From: an uncultured Collinsella sp.
Lineage (GTDB): Bacteria; Actinomycetota; Coriobacteriia; Coriobacteriales; Coriobacteriaceae
Direction: 5' to 3'
Assembly (NCBI GenBank): GCA_902470905.1
Contig: CABRIC010000029.1
Location: 1-24,540, forward strand
Length of the DNA: 24,540 bases
Shown here piece after piece: positions 13,427 through 20,600 of the stretch. Under the pieces are notes generated by a model that worked only from the letters and a program-made list of their open reading frames with translations, ran no database searches and was not told the origin of the DNA. Both the position numbers and the translations under genes were made by a program. Within the stretch, counting starts at the first letter, position 1, and the number at the start of each line of letters is the position of its first letter.

Positions 13427-15739
13427 ATGGCTGGTAATCACTTTAAGGGCAGCGATAGCGGCCGTCCTGCAGTTCCGCCGCGTCCGAACGGGGCTGGTAA
13501 GGCCGGCACGCCGGGCGACGCTGGACAGGGCGGCTCCGGTAAGCGCGTGTCCCCGGGCGAGACGGCGATGTTTACCGCTCTGTACGAGCAGTCTCAAAAG
13601 GCAAAAAAGACCGGCCGTGCAAGAGGGAATGTCTTTGCGGGCGGTGCAACCTCCGCGTCGCAGCCGAGCGGGGCTCCTTCGGTACCTGCGAACAACGCAG
13701 GTGCTGCCAACGCCGCGAATGCCGCCGGCAACGTTAATGCCGGCAAGGCCGACAACAATACTCCCTCTGCCGGTGGCGCGGGGCTTACGGGTAACCTTGG
13801 CACGATCTACACCGGCGCCTCCGAGACTGGCACGTTCGCCCGCCTGGATGATAGCGGTGCCGAGTTTGCGGGCTCGGGTTCCAAGGAAGATTATTACGAT
13901 TTTGGCTTGAACTACGGTAGCGACGCTTCGTCGAGTTCGACCTCTGACGGTCTGGTCCGTCATCGCCATCGCAAGGGCGAGCGCAAAAAGCGTCACACCG
14001 GCGCCATTATTGCCGCTGTAGTCGCGGTGCTTCTCGTTGCGCTTGGCGCAAGCGGCTTTATGCTGCTTAACTCGGCAAAGACCGTAAGGAGCGAAGCGAA
14101 GGAGGCTGTCGAGATCGTCGGTGGCCTTAAGGACAAGGTCACGTCGGGCGATTTTTCGACGCTGCCTGACGACGCGAAGAAGATCGATGAGCTCTGCGAC
14201 AGCATGAAGGCGGAGACTTCGAGCCCGCTGTGGACGGCGGCTTCGTTTATCCCGGTGTATGGCGGCGATATCAATGCGGCCCGCACCATGATTGACGCCC
14301 TGTCCGATGTCTCGAGCAATGCGCTGGTTCCCATGGCCGATAACCTTTCGCAGGCTACGCCCGGCAAACTGTTCCAGGACGGCATGATTAACGTGTCCGC
14401 GCTGCAGGCGGTCGCCGATTCGCTTTCCAGCAGCTCGAAGGTGTTCAAGAGCGCCAACGAGAAGATCCAGGGCATTGGCGATACTCATATTTCCCAGGTG
14501 ACCGAGCTGGTCGATAAGGCCAAGGACGGCTTTGCCACCCTCAACGGCGCGGTTGACGCGGCGGAGAAGGTCGCCCCCGTCCTCCCCCAGATGCTCGGCG
14601 CCAACGGCCAGACGCGCAACTACCTTATGTACGCCATGAACAACGTCGAGATTCGTGCTTGCGGCGGCTTTGGCGGTTCGCAGGGCCTGATTTCGGTCAC
14701 TGACGGCCAGATGTCGATTGGCGAGTTTGTTCCCCGCATTGGACTCAGCGAGGATGAGGCAGTCGAGAGCGTCGACGAAGAGGATGAGGCGCTGTTCGGC
14801 AACCACAGTAACCTGTACAACTCGGGCAATACCTATTCGCCTGATTGGCCCCGCAACTCGCAGCGTGTCGCCGCGCTGTGGAAGTCCCAGTATGGACAGG
14901 ACGTTGATGGCGTCATCGGTATCGACCCGGTGTTCCTGCAGTATCTGCTGGGCCTGGTCGGTAATGTCTCGCTGCCCGACGGAACGGTTGTCGACGGCAC
15001 CAACGCCGCAAAGGTCCTCATGCACGATGTGTACTGGAACTATCCGGTCGAGGAGTCGGACGGCATCTTTGCATCCGTCGCCAGCGCTGCCTTCGACAAG
15101 ATCCTTGGCGGTATCGGCGATGTCGATGTTACGAAGCTTGTCAGCGCCGTTGAGCGCGGTGCCGAAGAGGGCCGTCTGATCGCGTGGATGAGAAACGATG
15201 ATGAGCAGAATGCCATCAAAGAGACGGGCATTGACGCTTCGCTGCCCGATCCGGATGACCCGAGTGCCGATCCTGTTGCCGGCGTTTACTTTAACAACCT
15301 GAGCTTCTCCAAGCTCGACTGGTACCTGAACGCCGATACGCAGATTGGCCAGGGCATCAAGAACGGTGACGGCACGTGCTCCTATCGCATCACCGTTACC
15401 CTGACGAACATCATGACGCAGGAGGAGGCTGGCAAGCTGCCCGACTACGTTGCGGCGAGCGCACCCGATGCCGCGCGTGACGACGAGCGTCTGAATGTCT
15501 CGTTGTTTGCCCCGACGGGCGGCAACATTACTGATCTGACCGTCGAGGGCACCCAGTTTGGTCTTGGCGCCGCCACGTGGCATGGAATCCCCTTCTATTC
15601 GGGCACCGTTGACCTGCATGCTGGCGAGACGACGACGATCACGTATACGCTGACCACGTCGGCCGAGGCGGGGGACAAGCCGCTTACGCTGCGTCAGACT
15701 CCTACATGCCAGGCGGCTCGCGACAGCGCGTCGGCGTAG
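13427..15739 (+). CDS. Membrane-anchored DUF4012 envelope protein
   Basis: 770 residues from ATG 13427 (GAGG eight bases before); a TTG at 13400 is in frame but has no ribosome site. Residues 1-190 are a low-complexity cytoplasmic tail rich in Gly, Ala, Asn and Ser, ending in a basic patch (RHRHRKGERKKRH). One membrane segment follows (~191-213, AIIAAVVAVLLVALGASGFML). The outside part carries the DUF4012 core: RNYLMYAMNNVEIRACGGFG, then L-I-S-V-T-D-G, then VDGVIGIDPVFLQYLLGLVG. A C-terminal beta-rich domain (FYSGTVDLHAGETTTITYTL) closes it. DUF4012 proteins occur in actinobacteria and other Gram-positives and are suspected to act in surface-polymer work; biochemistry is unknown. A long open frame on the opposite strand is a codon-bias shadow. 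A terminator follows at 15777. Confidence 0.85.
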   Translation: MAGNHFKGSDSGRPAVPPRPNGAGKAGTPGDAGQGGSGKRVSPGETAMFTALYEQSQKAKKTGRARGNVFAGGATSASQPSGAPSVPANNAGAANAANAAGNVNAGKADNNTPSAGGAGLTGNLGTIYTGASETGTFARLDDSGAEFAGSGSKEDYYDFGLNYGSDASSSSTSDGLVRHRHRKGERKKRHTGAIIAAVVAVLLVALGASGFMLLNSAKTVRSEAKEAVEIVGGLKDKVTSGDFSTLPDDAKKIDELCDSMKAETSSPLWTAASFIPVYGGDINAARTMIDALSDVSSNALVPMADNLSQATPGKLFQDGMINVSALQAVADSLSSSSKVFKSANEKIQGIGDTHISQVTELVDKAKDGFATLNGAVDAAEKVAPVLPQMLGANGQTRNYLMYAMNNVEIRACGGFGGSQGLISVTDGQMSIGEFVPRIGLSEDEAVESVDEEDEALFGNHSNLYNSGNTYSPDWPRNSQRVAALWKSQYGQDVDGVIGIDPVFLQYLLGLVGNVSLPDGTVVDGTNAAKVLMHDVYWNYPVEESDGIFASVASAAFDKILGGIGDVDVTKLVSAVERGAEEGRLIAWMRNDDEQNAIKETGIDASLPDPDDPSADPVAGVYFNNLSFSKLDWYLNADTQIGQGIKNGDGTCSYRITVTLTNIMTQEEAGKLPDYVAASAPDAARDDERLNVSLFAPTGGNITDLTVEGTQFGLGAATWHGIPFYSGTVDLHAGETTTITYTLTTSAEAGDKPLTLRQTPTCQAARDSASA

Positions 15740-15776
15740 GGTTTTTCTGGTAGCGCAGATAATCGAGTACCATTTT

Positions 15777-15809
15777 GGGGCGGACAGGCAATCTGTTCGC
15801 CCCTATTTT
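15777..15809 (+). terminator. Hairpin terminator between the DUF4012 gene and glmM
   Basis: GGGGCGGACAG (15777-15787) pairs with CTGTTCGCCCC (15793-15803) through one G-U, with loop GCAAT, followed by TATTTT. It ends 13 bases before the glmM start and just before its ribosome site, so it ends the DUF4012 transcript and could also attenuate readthrough into glmM. Confidence 0.75.
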
Positions 15810-15822
15810 GTAAGGAGAGCGC

Positions 15823-17154
15823 ATGAAGTACTTTGGCACCGACGGCTTTCGCGGTGAGGCCAACGTTGGGCTGACGGTAGAGCACGCTTATAAGATTGGC
15901 CGTTTTGTGGGCTGGTATTACGGCGCCAACCGCGAGCGCAAGGCACGCGTCATCGTGGGCAAGGACACGCGTCGCTCGAGCTATATGTTCGAGGCGGCGC
16001 TGGTGAGCGGCCTGGTCGCGAGCGGTGCGGACGCCTATATGCTGCACGTGATCCCCACGCCGGGCGTAGCGCATCAGACTGTGGAAGGCTGCTTCGATTG
16101 CGGCATCATGATCAGCGCGAGCCACAACCCGTTTTGCGATAACGGCATTAAGCTCGTCAACAGCGACGGCTTTAAGATGGACGAGGACGTGCTGGAGCTC
16201 ATCGAGGACTACATCGATGGCAAGAGCGAAGTTCCGCTGGCCACGGGCAACCACATCGGTGCCACGGTGGACTACATGCAGGGCCGCAACCGCTACATTG
16301 CTTCGCTCATTGCAAGTGCGAACTTTTCGCTGCAGGGCGTCAAGATCGGTATCGACTGCGCCAACGGCTCGGCATCCTCGGTGGCCAAGCCGGTGTTCGA
16401 CGCACTGGGCGCCGATGTGCGCGTGATCAATGCCGCGCCCGACGGCTTTAACATCAATGTCGACTGCGGCTCTACGCATATTGAGCGCCTGCAGCGCCAC
16501 GTGGTGGAGCAGGGCCTGGATGTGGGTTTTGCCTACGATGGCGATGCCGACCGCTGCCTGGCCGTGGACGAGCGCGGCCGCGTGGTCGACGGTGACCAGA
16601 TCCTGTACGTGTGCGGTGTGTACCTGAACAAGCACGGGCGTCTCTCGGGCGGTACCGTGGTGCCGACGATCGCCAGCAACTTTGGCCTGATCAAGTCGTT
16701 GGAGCTTGCCGGTCTGAGCGCCGTGACCAGCGGCGTGGGCGACCGTCACGTGTATGCCAAGATGCGCGAGGGCGGTTACAGCTTGGGCGGCGAGCAGACG
16801 GGCCATACGATCTTTGGCGATATCGAGCGCACGGGCGACGGCATTATGACCTCGCTGCGCGTGATGGAAGTGATTCGTGCTGAGCGCGAGACGCTCTCGC
16901 AGCTCACGGCTCCGTGCAAGCTGCTGCCGCAGGCGCAGGTGGCCGTGCGCGTGGCGGACAAGGACGCCGCACTCGAGAACATGGGCGTGCAGAACGCCAT
17001 CGCCGAGGCCGAGGCGTCGCTGGCGGGCGAGGGCCGCGTACTCGTGCGCAAGAGCGGAACCGAGTCGGTAATCCGCGTGCTGGCCGAGGCGCCCGACCAA
17101 GCATCCGCCGATGCCGCCATGAAGCGCATCGCCGCCGCGCTGGAAGCTCTGTAA
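15823..17154 (+). CDS. glmM: Phosphoglucosamine mutase
   Basis: 443 residues from ATG 15823 (AAGGAGAG upstream). GlmM converts glucosamine-6-phosphate to glucosamine-1-phosphate, feeding UDP-GlcNAc for peptidoglycan. The N terminus (YFGTDGFRGEAN) is typical. The active-site loop is ISASHNP with Ser100 as the phosphoserine; the Mg2+ loop is DGDADRC near residue 240; the sugar loop is GGEQTGH near 325; the phosphate-binding loop is V-R-K-S-G-T-E-S-V-I-R-V near 410. Length matches the family (about 445). It stands alone between a terminator upstream (15777) and a shared one downstream (17191). Its own promoter must lie in or before that upstream hairpin region, or it depends on readthrough. Confidence 0.97.
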   Translation: MKYFGTDGFRGEANVGLTVEHAYKIGRFVGWYYGANRERKARVIVGKDTRRSSYMFEAALVSGLVASGADAYMLHVIPTPGVAHQTVEGCFDCGIMISASHNPFCDNGIKLVNSDGFKMDEDVLELIEDYIDGKSEVPLATGNHIGATVDYMQGRNRYIASLIASANFSLQGVKIGIDCANGSASSVAKPVFDALGADVRVINAAPDGFNINVDCGSTHIERLQRHVVEQGLDVGFAYDGDADRCLAVDERGRVVDGDQILYVCGVYLNKHGRLSGGTVVPTIASNFGLIKSLELAGLSAVTSGVGDRHVYAKMREGGYSLGGEQTGHTIFGDIERTGDGIMTSLRVMEVIRAERETLSQLTAPCKLLPQAQVAVRVADKDAALENMGVQNAIAEAEASLAGEGRVLVRKSGTESVIRVLAEAPDQASADAAMKRIAAALEAL

Positions 17155-17190
17155 GGTAGTCATTGGGGACGTTCTTAAACAACTAGGTGG

Positions 17191-17229
17191 AAAGGGGGCG
17201 CCGCGGATTGGTTCCGCGGCGTCCCCTTT
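17191..17229. terminator. Bidirectional terminator between glmM and the M32 gene
   Basis: Bases 17191-17207 pair with 17213-17229 over 17 positions with a single G-U, leaving the loop TTGGT. The arms begin and end with AAA/TTT, so the hairpin can stop transcripts from both convergent genes. Confidence 0.8.
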
Positions 17230-17251
17230 GCGTTGGCGTGTCGGTTATGCC

Positions 17252-18835
17252 TTACAGCTCGTAGAGCGTGGTGAACTTGTCCTGCAGGTAGCTGCAGTAG
17301 TAGCGGGCATCGAACGCCATGCCGCACGCGCCCTTGATGAGCTCCGGCGCGTCCTTGGCGCGGCCCCACTGCCAAATGTGCTCGCCCAGCCAGGCACGGA
17401 CGGGCGCCAGATCGCCGCTCGCGCAGGCACCGGTAAGGTCGATGCCGTCGCGGCACATGGCCGGCACGAACATGGCGTCGTAGGCGCTGCCCAGCGCATA
17501 GGTGGGGAAGTAACCAAACGAGCCACCGCTCCAGTGTGTATCCTGCAGGCACCCGTGCGTGTCGTCAGGAACGGGAATGCCCAGGTACTCGTTCATAAAG
17601 CGATTCCAAAGTGCGGGGATGTCCTTGGCCGTGGCCTCGCCGGCAAACAGCATGCGCTCGATCTCGTAGCGCACCATAACGTGCAGCGGATAGGTGAGCT
17701 CGTCGGCCTCGGTGCGGATCAACGACGGCTGCGCGATGTTCACGGCACGGTAGAGCGTGTCCTCGTCGACGCCGCCGTAGACCTCGGGTGCGTGTCGGCG
17801 CAGCACCTCGAGCAGCGGTCCCATAAAGGCGCGGCTGCGACCCACGGTGTTCTCAAAGAAGCGGCTCTGGCTCTCGTGGATGCCCATGGAGGTACCACCC
17901 TCAAGACAGGTGCGCGCATAGACAGGATTGACGCCCAGCTCGTACATGGCGTGTCCTGCCTCGTGGATGATGCTGAAGACGTTGGAGATGCAGTCGTTCT
18001 CGTAGATGTGCGTCGCGATGCGCGCATCACCCACGGCAAAGCCCTCGCTAAACGGGTGCTCGGTAAAGGCGAGCGTGGTGTCGTCCAGGTTCAGGCCGAC
18101 AAGCTTCATCAGATCGAAGCTCATGGCACGCTGGGCAGCCTCGGGCACGCGGGCATGCAAAAAGTCGGCAGCGGGCTGCTGGCCGCGCTCGCCGATGGCG
18201 TGCACGAGCGGCACGACCGTGGCCTTGACCTCCTCGCAAAACGCGTCGAAGCTCTTGGCGGAAAGGCCGCGCTCGTACTGGTCGAGCCAAACATCGTAGG
18301 GGTCGCGCTTGGGATCCATGAGCTCTGCCTGATGCTTAAGTTGGGCGACGATTCTATCCACATAGGGCTCAAAGCTCGCCCAGTCGTTGGCCGTCTTGGC
18401 TTTGTGCCACACGGCGTCGGCCTCGCAGGTGAGCCTGGTCCAGGCCTCGGCCTCCTCGGTAGGAATAACGCTTGCCTCGCGTTGATCGCGGCCGAGCACG
18501 CGGATCTCGTCAAGCAGCTGCGGGTCGTCGATCTTGCCGCCGGCGACGGTCTCGCGTGCCAGCGAGTACACGAGTTCGACAGACTTTTCGCTGGTCAGGA
18601 GCTTATGGTGCTCGCCGGCAAGGGTGCCCATGGCGTCGGCACGGGCGGCGGCACCGTTGGCGGGAGCAATAGTCGCGCCGTCAAACTCGGCAATCTTGAG
18701 CAGGTACTCGCGAGTCCACAGCTTGCCCTCGAGCTTGCGGAATTTTTTGACGGCCTTATCGACTTTAGCGGCCTTGACGCCCTTGGCAGCCTTTGCCACG
18801 GCGGCCTGGGCCTTCTTATCGAGTTTCTTTCCCAT
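17252..18835 (-). CDS. M32 carboxypeptidase (carboxypeptidase Taq family)
   Basis: 527 residues, a zinc carboxypeptidase that trims C-terminal residues from peptides in the cytosol. The zinc site is HEAGH at 291-295, with a third ligand in HESQSRFFEN (~320-329). Other family stretches are DVWLDQYERG, D-V-R/A-I-A-T-H-I-Y (here GDARIATHIYENDCISN), LRTEADELTYPLHVM-like (IRTEADELTYPLHVMVRYEIE), and DTHGCLQDTHWSGGSFGYFP near the end. Typical members are about 500 residues. The first ~33 residues form a Lys/Ala-rich helical extension before the domain; a start inside it is possible. No signal peptide. It is convergent to glmM over a shared terminator and divergent from the pheST leader. Confidence 0.93.
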   Translation of the reverse strand: MGKKLDKKAQAAVAKAAKGVKAAKVDKAVKKFRKLEGKLWTREYLLKIAEFDGATIAPANGAAARADAMGTLAGEHHKLLTSEKSVELVYSLARETVAGGKIDDPQLLDEIRVLGRDQREASVIPTEEAEAWTRLTCEADAVWHKAKTANDWASFEPYVDRIVAQLKHQAELMDPKRDPYDVWLDQYERGLSAKSFDAFCEEVKATVVPLVHAIGERGQQPAADFLHARVPEAAQRAMSFDLMKLVGLNLDDTTLAFTEHPFSEGFAVGDARIATHIYENDCISNVFSIIHEAGHAMYELGVNPVYARTCLEGGTSMGIHESQSRFFENTVGRSRAFMGPLLEVLRRHAPEVYGGVDEDTLYRAVNIAQPSLIRTEADELTYPLHVMVRYEIERMLFAGEATAKDIPALWNRFMNEYLGIPVPDDTHGCLQDTHWSGGSFGYFPTYALGSAYDAMFVPAMCRDGIDLTGACASGDLAPVRAWLGEHIWQWGRAKDAPELIKGACGMAFDARYYCSYLQDKFTTLYEL

Positions 18836-18963
18836 ACCGTATCCTTAATCTCGCAGGTCGAGCGCCGCAGGTGGGCGCGCGGCCAGTTTGCACAGCTACC
18901 TGCCTTGTACCCAGCGCGAACAAAACGGAACGCGGCGATATGCTCGCAGAATGTGTTATCCTA

Positions 18964-19253
18964 TAGCCCAATGCGTTGACGGAGAGGGTTTTGCCCGTCG
19001 CGTCGCCGGCAAGAGAGGGAAGGTCATGGGCTGCAAGCCTTCCTGCGGTGGCAAGGGCCAAGCGTTCACTCCCGAGCAGCAACCTCAACGGGCACGCGGC
19101 CAGCGGCGGCGAAGCCCCAGTAGGGAAGCCGTGAGCCTCGCGACAAGGGGCAAAGAGTGGGCGCGGCGGGCCAGACATCCGCCGGGTCAAACAAGGTGGT
19201 ACCGCGGAATTCAACCGTCCTTGGGCAATGCACATGCCCGAGGGCGGTTTTTT
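18964..19253 (+). ncRNA. T-box leader (tRNA-Phe responsive) of pheST
   Basis: This 5' leader senses uncharged tRNA-Phe. The Stem I distal elements appear as AGAGAGGGAAGG (19011-19022) and GGGCTGCAAGCC (19028-19039). A TTC followed by A at 19065-19067 is the best candidate specifier codon and matches Phe. The conserved T-box lies at 19192-19207 (AAGGTGGTACCGCGG), where UGG pairs with the tRNA end. A strong terminator follows (19215-19253), and it competes with the antiterminator containing the T-box. When tRNA-Phe is charged, transcription stops; when uncharged, pheS and pheT are made. A TATCCT -10-like hexamer is at 18957-18962. The class is certain; the specifier assignment is inference supported by the downstream genes. 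Confidence 0.93.
19215..19253 (+). terminator. T-box regulated terminator of pheST
   Basis: CCGTCCTTGGGCA (19215-19227) pairs with TGCCCGAGGGCGG (19235-19247) through 13 positions including two G-U, with a 7-base loop and six T (19248-19253). It starts 8 bases after the T-box and is the classic alternative to the antiterminator. Confidence 0.95.
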
Positions 19254-19339
19254 GTTACCGAACCGGGCCGCGTTTTCGCAACGTCAGACGGCGGCAGCCG
19301 CCTCGGCAAGCGGGGAACGCGAGAGACGAAAGGGAAGAC

Positions 19340-20416
19340 ATGAGTCTGATTGATGATCTGGTCAAACTCGAGGAAGAGGCCAAGGAGCTCGTCACTAGCG
19401 CCGACGACGCCGCCAAGCTCGAGGCTGCGCGCGTTGAGCTGCTCGGTCGCAAAGGCCGTATCACCGGCCTGATGCGCATGATGGGCAAACTCGCCCCCGA
19501 GGATCGTCCCATGATGGGCAAGCGCGCCAACGAGATGCGCCAGCTGATCGAGGGCATGCTCGACGAGCGCACCACCGAGATGAAGGCCGCCGCCCTCAAG
19601 CACGCACTCGAGCACGAGGCCGTCGACATCACGCTGCCGGGCATCCGTCCGCAGATCGGTCACCAGCACCTGATCAAGCAGATCATCGAGGAGGCCGAGG
19701 ACATCTTCTGCGGCATCGGCTACACCGTCGAGTCCGGCCCCATGGTCGATACTTCCTACTACAACTTCACTGCGCTCAACGCCCCCATGGATCACCCGAG
19801 CCGCTCGGTCCGCGATACCTTCTACGTGGTCGATAACAACCCCGGCAGCGTCGCGCACCCCGAGGCTCACGCCCATGGCGAGTCCGACGTGCTGCTGCGC
19901 ACCCAGACCTCGGGCGTGCAGATTCACACCATGGAGTCGCAGAAGCCGCCCATCTACATGATCTGCCCGGGCACCGTCTACCGTCCCGACACGGCCGACG
20001 CCTGCCACCTGCCGCAGTTCAACCAGATCGAAGGCCTGGTCGTCGACGAGGGTATCACCTTTGGCGACCTGAAGGGCACGCTCGACTACTTTGTTAAGTG
20101 CATGTTTGGCGAGGACCGCAAGACGCGCTACCGTCCGCACTTCTTCCCCTTCACCGAGCCGAGCTGCGAGGTGGACGTGAGCTGCCACGTCTGCGGCGGC
20201 AAGGGCTGCAACTTCTGCAAGCACAGCGGCTGGATCGAGATCTTGGGCTGCGGCATGGTCGACCCCAACGTCCTGATCAACTGCGGCATCGACCCCGAGA
20301 AGTATACCGGCTTCGCCTTTGGCATTGGCGCCGAGCGCGTCGCGGCACTGCGCTACGACCTGCCCGACCTCAGAACTCTCATGACTGGCGATATGCGCTT
20401 CTTGAATCAGTTCTAG
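19340..20416 (+). CDS. pheS: Phenylalanine-tRNA ligase alpha subunit
   Basis: 358 residues from ATG 19340, preceded by AAAGGGAAG; earlier in-frame starts run into the T-box leader and are rejected. The N-terminal coiled coil (~1-95) contains LGRKGRITGLMRMMGKL. The class II catalytic core follows: HPxxQ-like HQHLIKQIIEEAEDIFCGIGY, motif 2 with PIYMICPGTVYRPDTADACHLPQFNQIEG, CHVCGGKGCNFCKHSGWIEILGCGMVDPNVL with a Cys cluster, and motif 3 GFAFGIGAERVAALRYDLPDLR. The enzyme is an (alpha-beta)2 tetramer that charges tRNA-Phe; PheS makes phenylalanyl-AMP. It lies 87 bases after the T-box terminator and 184 bases before pheT. Confidence 0.97.
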   Translation: MSLIDDLVKLEEEAKELVTSADDAAKLEAARVELLGRKGRITGLMRMMGKLAPEDRPMMGKRANEMRQLIEGMLDERTTEMKAAALKHALEHEAVDITLPGIRPQIGHQHLIKQIIEEAEDIFCGIGYTVESGPMVDTSYYNFTALNAPMDHPSRSVRDTFYVVDNNPGSVAHPEAHAHGESDVLLRTQTSGVQIHTMESQKPPIYMICPGTVYRPDTADACHLPQFNQIEGLVVDEGITFGDLKGTLDYFVKCMFGEDRKTRYRPHFFPFTEPSCEVDVSCHVCGGKGCNFCKHSGWIEILGCGMVDPNVLINCGIDPEKYTGFAFGIGAERVAALRYDLPDLRTLMTGDMRFLNQF

Positions 20417-20421
20417 GCTGC

Positions 20422-20519
20422 GGCTTGCCCAAGCACGGCACTTCGGCGCTCATTCGTCGCTTGCGTACCAAAGTACGCGGCGCTCCTTTTTAGGGCCGAT
20501 CTGCCGCACTTGGACAACC
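20422..20519. repeat. Large imperfect palindrome in the pheS-pheT gap
   Basis: Arms 20422-20440 and 20502-20519 are complementary at 15 of 18 positions. Between them lie a small hairpin, GCGTAC (20463-20468) with GTACGC (20473-20478), then CTCCTTTTT, and a direct repeat of CGGCGCTC (20444-20451, 20478-20485). The small hairpin with its T-tract resembles a terminator. The whole looks like a REP/BIME-type intergenic element or an attenuator that lowers pheT relative to pheS. The rest of the gap holds the pheT ribosome site. Confidence 0.55.
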
Positions 20520-20600
20520 CTCGCTTTGTAAGGAATGTTCACAAAGTTGAAGTTTCCACCTGCATCTCTTCGCAGGCTTTCAGTATGAAAGGAGAGCTAG

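Noticed and set aside
13397..15619. A 740-codon open frame on the minus strand opposite the DUF4012 gene
   Set aside because: It mirrors the codon bias of the plus-strand gene, has no ribosome site and no recognisable domain; the plus-strand frame has a clear membrane helix and family motifs.
15694..17163. A 489-codon minus-strand frame opposite glmM
   Set aside because: Shadow of glmM, with no start context and His/Ala/Val-rich composition produced by reversed GC-rich codons.
17228..18979. A 583-codon plus-strand frame opposite the M32 peptidase
   Set aside because: Shadow; the minus frame carries HEAGH and HESQSR zinc motifs.
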